A stretch of 13,545 nt of DNA, from assembly GCA_021205585.1 (NCBI GenBank), contig JAJPXI010000041.1, positions 1 through 13,545 on the forward strand. Reading direction: 5' to 3'. The DNA comes from Oscillospiraceae bacterium (GTDB lineage Bacteria > Bacillota > Clostridia > Oscillospirales > Oscillospiraceae). Under the pieces are notes generated by a model that was given only the letters and a program-made list of their open reading frames with translations, did not search any database and was not told the DNA's origin. Below, piece by piece: positions 4,728 to 10,461 of the stretch (within the stretch, counting starts at the first letter, position 1; every line of letters starts with the position of its first letter). The translations under genes and the position numbers were made by a program.

Positions 4728-5234
4728 ATGGCTGGAACCCCGCTGAGATCCCAAACGCCGACTTCCCTGCTGGTCGAGGTGGCCAAAATCGCCGCCCCTT
4801 TTAAGGGGCAGCCTGACCGCCTGGGCCAGGTGGCCACGGAGGTCGGCCAGCTTGTCCCCGTCCTGTCCCACGACGTGGCGTCCGTCATCGCCCGGGAGAT
4901 GGATTTGAGCCTGACCGAGGTTTACAATTTCATCACCTTCTATGCCATGCTGTCCACCAAACCCCACGGCAAGTACACCATCCGGATGTGCAAGAGCATT
5001 TCCTGCCACGTCAACGGCGCGGCGGAGGTCATCCGGGCGGTGGAAGACCAGCTGAACCTGAAGCCCGGCGAGACCACGGAGGACGGCCGCTTCACCCTGG
5101 AGCTGTGCCCCTGCCTGGGGCTGTGCGACGCCGCCCCCGCCATGATGATTAATCGGAAGGTCTACGGCAACCTGACCCCCGACAGCGTGCGCGCCATCAT
5201 CAAAAACTATATTCGGGAGGACGTGGAAGAATGA
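4728..5234 (+). CDS. hydC: HydC: NuoE-like [2Fe-2S] subunit of NAD-linked hydrogenase
   Basis: A 168-residue thioredoxin-like [2Fe-2S] protein of the NuoE/HydC/HndA family. The helical N-terminal region (residues 12-75, with LSLTEVYNFITFYAM) precedes the ferredoxin fold. Cluster ligands are Cys88, Cys93 (CKSISC), Cys129 and Cys133 (CLGLC); an extra Cys127 two residues earlier is unusual. In NAD-linked hydrogenases this subunit sits beside the flavin subunit and carries electrons between FMN and the other clusters. The ATG at 4728 follows AAGGAGG with a T7 spacer, a strong ribosome binding site. It is the first gene of the operon and overlaps hydB by the four bases ATGA, which implies translational coupling. 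Length is normal for the family. The electron-carrying role comes from family knowledge. Confidence 0.93.
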   Translation: MAGTPLRSQTPTSLLVEVAKIAAPFKGQPDRLGQVATEVGQLVPVLSHDVASVIAREMDLSLTEVYNFITFYAMLSTKPHGKYTIRMCKSISCHVNGAAEVIRAVEDQLNLKPGETTEDGRFTLELCPCLGLCDAAPAMMINRKVYGNLTPDSVRAIIKNYIREDVEE

Positions 5235-6541
5235 AAGAGGAACTGGTTCTGCTGCGCAACCGAAAGAGCTACGAGGAGGGTGCCTACAACCCACTGGATG
5301 CCGGGGCTTACATCTCCGGCGGCGGGTTTGAGGGCCTGAAAAAAGCCCTGGGCATGAGCGGCGAGGAGATCATCGAGCAAGTGAAAATTTCCGGTCTGCG
5401 GGGCCGGGGCGGCGCGGGCTTCCCCACCTGGCGGAAGTTTCAATTCTGCTGCGGCGGCGAGGAAACCGTGCGCTATGTGGTGTGCAACGCCGACGAGGGC
5501 GAGCCGGGCACCAACAAGGATCGGGTGCTGCTGACAGTGGACCCCTGCGCCCTGTTCGAGGGCATGGCCATCGCCGGCAAGGCCATCGGCAGCCACTACG
5601 GGTACATCTATCTCCGGGCGGAATACGCCTATATGCGCACCGACATCCTCTCCGCCCTCCAGAGCTGCCGGGATCACAACTGCCTGGGGAAGAATATCCT
5701 GGGCAGCGGCTTTGACTTTGACATCCAGCTGCGCCTGGGCAACGGCGCTTACGTTTGCGGCGAGGAGACCGCCCTGTTCGAGTCCCTGGAGGGCAAGCGG
5801 GGCGAGCCCCGGTTCCGCCCCCCCTATCCCGCCGTCCAGGGCCTGTTCGGCAAGCCCACCCTGCTCAACAACGTGGAAACCCTGTGCAATCTGGCCCCCA
5901 TTTTCCGCAACGGGGCGGAGTGGTTTGCCAGGCTGGGCGTGCCGGGCAGCTCGGGCACCAAGCTGTTCACCGTGTCCGGTAACATCAGCCTCCGGGGGGT
6001 GTTCGAGTTTGAGATGGGCATCAACCTGAAGGAGCTTCTGTTCGACTTCTGCGGCGGCGTAGCCGACGGCCGGGGGCTGCTGGCCGTGCAGACCGGCGGC
6101 GCTTCCGGCGCCATTATCAACGCCGACCAGGTGGACATGAGCCTGGACATCGACGCGGTTTCCGCCTCCGGCGGCCGCCTGGCCTGCGGCACCATCATGG
6201 TCTACAGCGACCAGAACTGCATCGTGGACATCCTCCACAACGACCTGGACTTCTTCCGGGAAGAGTCCTGCGGCAAGTGTACCCCCTGCCGGGAGGGCGG
6301 CGTACAGCTGTACCGCCTGGTGGGAGAGGTGCGCCGGGGCCAGGGCAGCATCCGGCATCTGCGCACCATGGAGGATTTGTGCGACACCATGAGCTGCACC
6401 TCCCTGTGCGGCCTGGGCGCGTCCACCACCGTGCCCGTGCTCAGCTGCCTGCGCAATTTCCACAGCGCGTTCCTCTCCCATATCGATGGCGACTACTGCC
6501 CAGTTTGCAGCGCTTACGGAGGTGTCCAGTATGATGATTGA
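5231..6541 (+). CDS. hydB: HydB: NuoF-like NADH/FMN-binding subunit, compact form
   Basis: A 436-residue flavoprotein of the NuoF family. It has the NADH site (GLRGRGGAGFPTWRK, 55-69), FMN-binding NADEGEPGT (86-94), GAYVCGEETAL (172-182), and the [4Fe-4S] ligands Cys347, Cys350, Cys353 (ESCGKCTPCREGG) and Cys393 (SLCGLG). Its role is to exchange electrons between NAD(H) and the Fe-S chain that leads to HydA. The length matches NuoF (about 445) rather than the roughly 600-residue HydB of characterised bifurcating enzymes: there is no N-terminal [2Fe-2S] domain and no C-terminal two-cluster ferredoxin domain. A short C-terminal tail with Cys423 and Cys426 (CPVC) remains, possibly for metal binding. 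The start overlaps hydC by ATGA, and the end overlaps hydA by 11 bp. Confidence 0.93.
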   Translation: MKEELVLLRNRKSYEEGAYNPLDAGAYISGGGFEGLKKALGMSGEEIIEQVKISGLRGRGGAGFPTWRKFQFCCGGEETVRYVVCNADEGEPGTNKDRVLLTVDPCALFEGMAIAGKAIGSHYGYIYLRAEYAYMRTDILSALQSCRDHNCLGKNILGSGFDFDIQLRLGNGAYVCGEETALFESLEGKRGEPRFRPPYPAVQGLFGKPTLLNNVETLCNLAPIFRNGAEWFARLGVPGSSGTKLFTVSGNISLRGVFEFEMGINLKELLFDFCGGVADGRGLLAVQTGGASGAIINADQVDMSLDIDAVSASGGRLACGTIMVYSDQNCIVDILHNDLDFFREESCGKCTPCREGGVQLYRLVGEVRRGQGSIRHLRTMEDLCDTMSCTSLCGLGASTTVPVLSCLRNFHSAFLSHIDGDYCPVCSAYGGVQYDD

Positions 6542-8273
6542 TTTAGTCATTGACGGCTGCCCGGTCTCCGTCCCTGAAGGGACCACCATTTTAGAAGCGG
6601 CCAAAACGGTCAATATCAAAATTCCTACCCTGTGCTTCCACGAGGATCAGGCGGTCAAAGCCTCCTGCCGCATCTGCGTGGTGGAGGTCAACGGCGGGCG
6701 CAACCTGCAAACCGCCTGCTCCACCCCCGTGGCCCAGGGCATGGTGGTGAAAACCTCCTCCCCCCGGGTCATCCGCTACCGCCGGATCATCCTGGGCCTG
6801 ATCTTCGCCCGGCACCCCCAGGACTGCCTGTCCTGCCAGCGCAACGAGACCTGCGAGCTGCGGGCCATCGCCGCCCAGATGGGGGTACACCACGATGAGC
6901 ACAGCTACCTCCACGACCCCCGCCAGCTGCCCGTGGACAGCAGTTCCCCCTCCATCGTGCGGGACGCGGCCAAGTGCGTGCTGTGCGGGCGGTGCATCGC
7001 CGCCTGCTCCCAGATCCAGGGGCTGGACATCATCGCCAAGGAGAACCGGGGCTACCGCACCAACATCCTGCCCGCCTACGGCCAGGCCCTGGCGGACACC
7101 GCCTGCGTCAACTGCGGCCAGTGCTACCAGGTCTGCCCCACCGGGGCCATCACCATCCAGGACGACACCTGGCGGCTGTACGAGGCCTACGACCAGGGCA
7201 AGGATTTGGTGGTACAGATTGCCCCCTCCGTCCGGGTCAACCTGGCCGAGTGCCTGGGGGAGGCCCCCGGCACCGTGTCCACCGGGCGCATCGTCACCGC
7301 CCTGAAGCGCCTGGGCTTCGCCAGGGTGCTGGACGCCGACTTCGCCGCAGATTTGACCATCATGGAGGAGGGCACCGAGCTGCTCAACCGCCTTCAAAAC
7401 GGCGGCGTGATGCCCATGATTACATCCTGTTGTCCCGCGTGGATAAAATACTGCGAGACCTACTATCCCGACCAGACCGACCACCTGTCCACCTGCAAAT
7501 CCCCCCAGCAGATGTTCGGCCCGCTGATTAAGACCTGGTGCGCGGAGAAGATGGGCCTGGAGCCGGAAAATATCTGCTCCGTGTCGGTTATGCCCTGCAC
7601 CGCCAAAAAGTTTGAGGTGCAGCGGCCGGAGATGAACGCCAGCGGCTTCCGGGACGTGGACGTGTCCATCACCGTGCAGGAGCTGGCCAACATGATCAAG
7701 ACCGCCGGCATTGACTTTGAAAAGCTGGAGGAGACCCCCTTCGACTCCCCCACCGGCCTTGGCTCCGGCGCCGGCCTGATTTTCGGGGCCACCGGCGGCG
7801 TAATGGAGGCCGCCCTGCGCACCGTCTACGAGGTGGTCACAGGCAAGACCCTGGAGAAGTTGGAGTTTGAGGCCGTGCGCGGCTTCGAGGGCATCAAGGA
7901 GGCCAGTGTAGACCTGAACGGCACGGTGGTGCGGGTGTGCATCGCCCACACCCTGGCCAACGCCAAGATTGTCATGGATCAGGTTCGCGCCGGCACCGCC
8001 AACTACGACTTCATCGAGATTATGGCCTGCCCCGGCGGGTGCATTTCCGGCGGCGGCAACGCCCCCCGCACCTGGGCCAAGGTCAAGGCCCGGGCCGAGG
8101 CCATCTACGCCGAGGATCAGCGCCTGCCCGTGCGCAAATCCCACGAGAACCCGGAGGTCAAGCAGGTCTACGAGGAATACCTGGGAGAGCCCAACGGCGA
8201 ACGCTCCCACCACCTGCTCCACACCACTTACATCAACCGCGGAGATTTACTCGGCCCCCTGCGCCGCCATTGA
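6531..8273 (+). CDS. hydA: HydA: [FeFe] hydrogenase catalytic subunit
   Basis: A 580-residue hydrogenase that interconverts H2 with protons and electrons. N-terminal [2Fe-2S] ligands: Cys35, 46, 49, 63. The His-ligated [4Fe-4S] cluster uses His95, Cys99, 102, 108. Two ferredoxin clusters use Cys149/152/155/159 and Cys192/195/198/202. H-cluster motifs TSCCPAW (298-304), MPCTAKKFE (354-362) and MACPGGCISGGG (498-509) give ligands Cys301, 356, 500, 504. Proton-path residues Glu280, Glu283, Cys300 and Ser320 match Clostridium pasteurianum CpI shifted by one. The architecture is the CpI type, with no C-terminal [2Fe-2S] domain, yet the gene sits in a hydCBA operon. The start at 6531 has GGAGG 8 nt upstream; an in-frame ATG at 6486, inside hydB, lacks one. 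The maturases HydE, HydF and HydG are not in this window. Confidence 0.97.
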   Translation: MMIDLVIDGCPVSVPEGTTILEAAKTVNIKIPTLCFHEDQAVKASCRICVVEVNGGRNLQTACSTPVAQGMVVKTSSPRVIRYRRIILGLIFARHPQDCLSCQRNETCELRAIAAQMGVHHDEHSYLHDPRQLPVDSSSPSIVRDAAKCVLCGRCIAACSQIQGLDIIAKENRGYRTNILPAYGQALADTACVNCGQCYQVCPTGAITIQDDTWRLYEAYDQGKDLVVQIAPSVRVNLAECLGEAPGTVSTGRIVTALKRLGFARVLDADFAADLTIMEEGTELLNRLQNGGVMPMITSCCPAWIKYCETYYPDQTDHLSTCKSPQQMFGPLIKTWCAEKMGLEPENICSVSVMPCTAKKFEVQRPEMNASGFRDVDVSITVQELANMIKTAGIDFEKLEETPFDSPTGLGSGAGLIFGATGGVMEAALRTVYEVVTGKTLEKLEFEAVRGFEGIKEASVDLNGTVVRVCIAHTLANAKIVMDQVRAGTANYDFIEIMACPGGCISGGGNAPRTWAKVKARAEAIYAEDQRLPVRKSHENPEVKQVYEEYLGEPNGERSHHLLHTTYINRGDLLGPLRRH

Positions 8274-8308
8274 TTCCCCGCCAGAAAAGCGTAAAACCTA
8301 TGTTTAAC

Positions 8309-8334
8309 GGGAGCCGCCCTTCGGGGCGGCTCCC
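8309..8334 (+). terminator. Terminator of the hydCBA operon
   Basis: GGGAGCCGCCC (8309-8319), a TTCG tetraloop and GGGCGGCTCCC (8324-8334) form a perfect 11-bp hairpin 35 nt behind hydA. The U tract is weak (GCGCTTTG), but stem strength and position support termination. Confidence 0.8.
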
Positions 8335-8412
8335 GCGCTTTGCAGGGTTTCCCCGCATGGGCGGCGAATCGCCCCGGAATGTAAACTTTTCTAAAACGGG
8401 CGCAAAAAAAGC

Positions 8413-8441
8413 GTGACAATCCTGCTCAAATGTGGTATTCT
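8413..8441 (+). promoter_or_regulatory. Promoter of the hpf leader
   Basis: GTGACA (8413-8418), a 17-nt spacer and an extended -10 TGG-TATTCT (8433-8441) predict a start near 8449, about 195 nt before the hpf start codon. The -10 region resembles those at 3009-3014 and 3343-3348. Confidence 0.7.
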
Positions 8442-8448
8442 AATAGTG

Positions 8449-8640
8449 AAGGAAACAGCCCTTCCATTTCCCAATGATTTGATGCTGATTCTCATGAAAA
8501 AGCGCAAATGCGTTTTTTGCGCTGAGAATCGCATGAGGCGGGATTTTGAAGGCACAGCTTTCAAAATCAGGCTGGGAACCAGCCATATTCTTCATAAAAA
8601 ACTGTTTTTTTATGAAGAATCAGTATGAGAGGAGTTGGCC
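8449..8640 (+). ncRNA. Highly structured hpf leader, candidate raiA-motif RNA
   Basis: Stems visible by eye are AGCGCAAA/TTTGCGCT (8501-8508, 8516-8523); a 12-bp stem 8542-8553/8557-8568 with one G-U pair and loop ACA; GGCTGG-gaa-CCAGCC (8570-8584); and a perfect 15-bp stem 8587-8601/8606-8620 with loop CTGT. ATGCTGATTC (8482-8491) can also pair with GAATCAGTAT (8617-8626) and close the whole domain, while GATTCTCA (8487-8494) can instead pair with TGAGAATC (8523-8530). The two choices exclude each other. The region has its own promoter and directly precedes hpf/raiA. The raiA-motif noncoding RNA is known from comparative genomics upstream of raiA/hpf in Firmicutes and Actinobacteria; membership here is inferred from location and fold, not from a model match. 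Confidence 0.55.
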
Positions 8641-8643
8641 CCT

Positions 8644-9189
8644 ATGAAATTTACATTTACAAACAAAAAGGTCGAGCTGCCCAAGGCCGTCCACGCCTAC
8701 GCGGAGAAGAAATTCGGCAAGCTGGACCGCTATTTTAATACCGACGCGGAGGTGTCCATCGTGTTCAGCGTGGAAAAGGACCTGAACCGGGTGGAGGCCA
8801 CCATCCGGGCGGGCAGCCTGCTGATTCGCGCCTCGGAGTGCACCTCGGATATGTACGCCTCCATCGACGCCGCCGTTTCCTTCATCGAGCGCAAGCTGCG
8901 CAAAAACAAGTCCCGCCTGGAAAAGCGCCTGCGCCAGGGCGCGTTTACCCGCACGGTCAGCCCAGAGGACGTTTCCTCCTTCGCCCCGGAGAGCCCGGAG
9001 GACGAGCTGTCCATCGTGCGCACCAAGCGCTTCCCCATCAAGCCCATGAGCTGCGAGGAGGCCGTGCTGCAAATGAACCTGCTGGGTCACTCCTTCTTCG
9101 CCTTCAAGGATGAGACCAACGACGGGGCCTTCGCCGTGGTCTACAAGCGCGCCAGCGGCGACTACGGGCTGATCGAGGACGACGACTAA
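8644..9189 (+). CDS. hpf: Long-form ribosome hibernation promoting factor (HPF/RaiA)
   Basis: A 181-residue cytoplasmic protein. Residues 1-100 form the S30AE/YfiA domain (MKFTFTNKKVELPKAVHAYAEKKFGKLDRYF, basic helix IERKLRKNKSRLEKRLR at 81-97), which binds the 30S decoding centre. A variable linker (about 101-124) leads to the dimerisation domain (IVRTKRFPIKPMSCEEAVLQMNLLGHSFFAFKDETNDGAFAVVYKRASGDYGLIE, 124-178), characteristic of the long HPF that joins 70S ribosomes into inactive 100S dimers in stationary phase. The ATG at 8644 is preferred because AGAGGAG lies 9 nt upstream; an in-frame TTG at 8635 abuts that site and is rejected. The structured leader suggests post-transcriptional control. 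A terminator follows. Confidence 0.95.
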   Translation: MKFTFTNKKVELPKAVHAYAEKKFGKLDRYFNTDAEVSIVFSVEKDLNRVEATIRAGSLLIRASECTSDMYASIDAAVSFIERKLRKNKSRLEKRLRQGAFTRTVSPEDVSSFAPESPEDELSIVRTKRFPIKPMSCEEAVLQMNLLGHSFFAFKDETNDGAFAVVYKRASGDYGLIEDDD

Positions 9190-9227
9190 AGGCAACTTCT
9201 AAAGTCCGTTGGAAAAGCACAGGATGC

Positions 9228-9264
9228 GCGGGGGCGCGGTCAGATTGGCCGCGCCCCCGCTTTT
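9228..9264 (+). terminator. Rho-independent terminator of hpf
   Basis: GCGGGGGCGCGG (9228-9239) and CCGCGCCCCCGC (9249-9260) form a perfect 12-bp stem with a 9-nt loop, followed by TTTT (9261-9264), 39 nt behind the hpf stop. Confidence 0.9.
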
Positions 9265-9286
9265 CATCGCAGTTGTTCCGCTTTTG

Positions 9287-9319
9287 AAAAAATCCCCCTC
9301 CGAAGCTTGTCCGGAGGGG
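9287..9319 (-). terminator. Minus-strand terminator with no evident gene upstream
   Basis: On the minus strand CCCCTCCG (9319-9312), a 9-nt loop and CGGAGGGG (9302-9295) are followed by GATTTTTT, with six U residues at 9292-9287. This is a canonical intrinsic terminator, but no convincing minus-strand coding region lies between it and about 9900. It may end an unannotated RNA or block antisense transcription into hpf. Confidence 0.6.
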
Positions 9320-9629
9320 AAGAGGAAGGAAGCTGTTTTTTCCCTTCCGCGGCCTGTATCTGCGTTCACCGTCCAGCCTGGCACATTTGCTTCACGCTGC
9401 GGCTTGCAGGGATTCCGTCAGAAAAAGAGCTTCGCGACGGAAAATAAGATTATGTAAACGATGCGAACCGCCCCGCCGCAAGGCCGGCGGCCCCCGCAAG
9501 CTGTGGAAAAGACGGTGAAAAAGCGGGGAAATGCCCAGAAAAGGCGGGCATCTGCCTGTGGAAAAGGCTGTGGAAGGTGTGTAAAACTTTTTGTAATCGG
9601 TTTCATTTCCCAGCGAATTATGTGAAACC
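9320..9629. other. Gene-poor region with serial hairpins and TGTGGAAAA words
   Basis: No credible coding region was found on either strand; short frames here are low-complexity and lack ribosome binding sites. Stems visible on the plus strand are CCGCCG/CGGCGG (9473-9478, 9485-9490), CCCCGC/GCGGGG (9492-9497, 9523-9528) and ATGCCC/GGGCAT (9531-9536, 9546-9551). TGTGGAAAA occurs twice, with relatives TGTGGAAGG and TGTGTAAAA within about 90 nt. With the terminator at 9630-9655 this could be a small structured RNA of roughly 190 nt, but no clear promoter was found. Confidence 0.35.
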
Positions 9630-9655
9630 GGCCGGTTCAAAAGAACCGGCCTTTT
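9630..9655 (+). terminator. Intrinsic terminator ending an unannotated plus-strand transcript
   Basis: GGCCGGTTC (9630-9638), an AAAA loop and GAACCGGCC (9643-9651) form a perfect 9-bp stem followed by TTTT. The hpf terminator lies 366 nt upstream, so this one probably serves a separate transcript in 9320-9629. Confidence 0.75.
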
Positions 9656-9816
9656 CCCCGCCGGTTCTCACCGAAACCGCCCCTTTTCCGTCCCCGCCCC
9701 CCGGCTGGAGCTGTGCAGGAATCCGCCCATTATACAAAAGGTATTCATCCATAAAAAGATTCATCTTTTTTTGGAATATGGCTGGTGCTCACCCTGAAAT
9801 TTACAATAAAAAACTG

Positions 9817-9857
9817 TTGACAAATCAACTAAACGGGTGTATCCTTTAGATAGTTGA
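9817..9857 (+). promoter_or_regulatory. marR promoter with candidate operator repeats
   Basis: TTGACA (9817-9822), a 17-nt spacer and TATCCT (9840-9845) form the promoter. TCAACTA (9825-9831) and TAGTTGA (9851-9857) are an inverted repeat flanking the -10 box, and GTTGA (9816-9820)/TCAAC (9825-9829) is a second inverted pair over the -35 box. Overlapping palindromes at both elements fit autorepression by the MarR protein encoded just downstream. Confidence 0.7.
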
Positions 9858-9874
9858 CTACGCAACCGTTTTAC

Positions 9875-9899
9875 GGCCGGCGGGTTCCGCCGGCCTTTT
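9875..9899 (+). terminator. Terminator-like hairpin between marR promoter and start
   Basis: GGCCGGCGG (9875-9883), loop GTT and CCGCCGGCC (9887-9895) form a perfect 9-bp GC-rich stem followed by TTTT (9896-9899). It lies inside the predicted marR leader, only about 23 nt after the predicted transcription start and 19 nt before the start codon. It could attenuate the operon or mark a second promoter. Confidence 0.65.
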
Positions 9900-9918
9900 C
9901 ACGCAAGGAGTGTGACCT

Positions 9919-10392
9919 GTGAACAAAAATCTGGGGCGGGCGCTGATGCCCCTCTCCCGCGCCATCACACTGGAGCAGGCGAAAATTTTACAGCCCTTCC
10001 AGCTGACGCCGGGGGAGCAGCCCTTTTACCTCTCCCTGGCCAGGGAGGACGGCATCACCCAGGAGGCGCTGACCGCCCGTGCCCGGGTGGATAAATCCGC
10101 CACCACCAGGGCGCTGAGATCCCTGGAGGCCAAGGGCTTTGTCACGCGGGAGCGGAACGAGCGGGACCGCCGGAGCAATCTCATCTACCTGACGGAGCGG
10201 GGGAGGGCCATGTACGGGGACGTGCTGGCCGCCCTGACCCGGTTTAACGAGCAGTTCGTCCAGCTGCTCAGCCCGGAGGAGTACGACGCGCTGTTTTGCT
10301 CTCTGCTGAAAATAGACGAGTACCTCCAGCGGCGGCGCAGGGACGGGGGAGAGGCCCCGCCACGGGAAGGCGAAAAAGGGGAAGCATTGTAA
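9919..10392 (+). CDS. MarR family transcriptional regulator
   Basis: A 157-residue winged-helix regulator. After an N-terminal helix (LGRALMPLSRAITLEQAKIL), the DNA-binding domain spans about residues 30-95: recognition region ALTARARVDKSATTRALRSLEAKGFV, then the wing TRERNERDRRSNLIYLTERGRAMY, the classic MarR signature. The C-terminal helix (LLSPEEYDALFCSLLKIDEYLQRRRRDG) completes the dimer interface. MarR proteins are usually dimeric repressors released by small ligands. GTG 9919 is chosen because AAGGAG lies 8 nt upstream. It is followed after 69 nt by a MATE exporter on the same strand, so control of that pump and of itself is the likely job. The ligand is unknown. Confidence 0.93.
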   Translation: MNKNLGRALMPLSRAITLEQAKILQPFQLTPGEQPFYLSLAREDGITQEALTARARVDKSATTRALRSLEAKGFVTRERNERDRRSNLIYLTERGRAMYGDVLAALTRFNEQFVQLLSPEEYDALFCSLLKIDEYLQRRRRDGGEAPPREGEKGEAL

Positions 10393-10461
10393 AAGCGGTC
10401 GTTTTCCAACGAATTTATAAAAATCTTCACGCCTTTGGCGCAAGATAAAGAGGGTTGATTT

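Noticed and set aside
6486..6530. Upstream ATG start for hydA inside hydB
   Set aside because: No ribosome binding site precedes it. The start at 6531 has GGAGG 8 nt upstream, and its N-terminus aligns with CpI-type hydrogenases with a one-residue offset.
5207..6619. Long open frame on the minus strand opposite hydB (470 codons)
   Set aside because: Same reason: antisense to a gene with intact NADH, FMN and Fe-S motifs, low-complexity product, no start signals.
6591..8222. Long open frame on the minus strand opposite hydA (543 codons)
   Set aside because: It is the mirror frame of a GC-rich, well-conserved hydrogenase gene. Its translation is a Gly/Ala/Val/His-rich low-complexity string with no domain or ribosome binding site.
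8482..8626. CRISPR array or tandem repeat in the hpf leader
   Set aside because: The stems are all different in sequence and there are no equal-length repeats with spacers; it is RNA structure, not an array.
8635..8643. Upstream TTG start for hpf
   Set aside because: It directly touches the AGGAG site, leaving no spacing, whereas ATG 8644 gives the usual MKF N-terminus.
9392..9640. Short minus-strand frames in the hpf-marR gap (82 and 62 codons)
   Set aside because: They lack ribosome binding sites, overlap hairpins and a terminator, and show no plausible protein pattern.
9500..9830. Replication origin
   Set aside because: DnaA-box-like words are present, but none matches the consensus exactly and there is no dnaA, dnaN or other origin-linked gene, so it is kept only as a low-interest finding.
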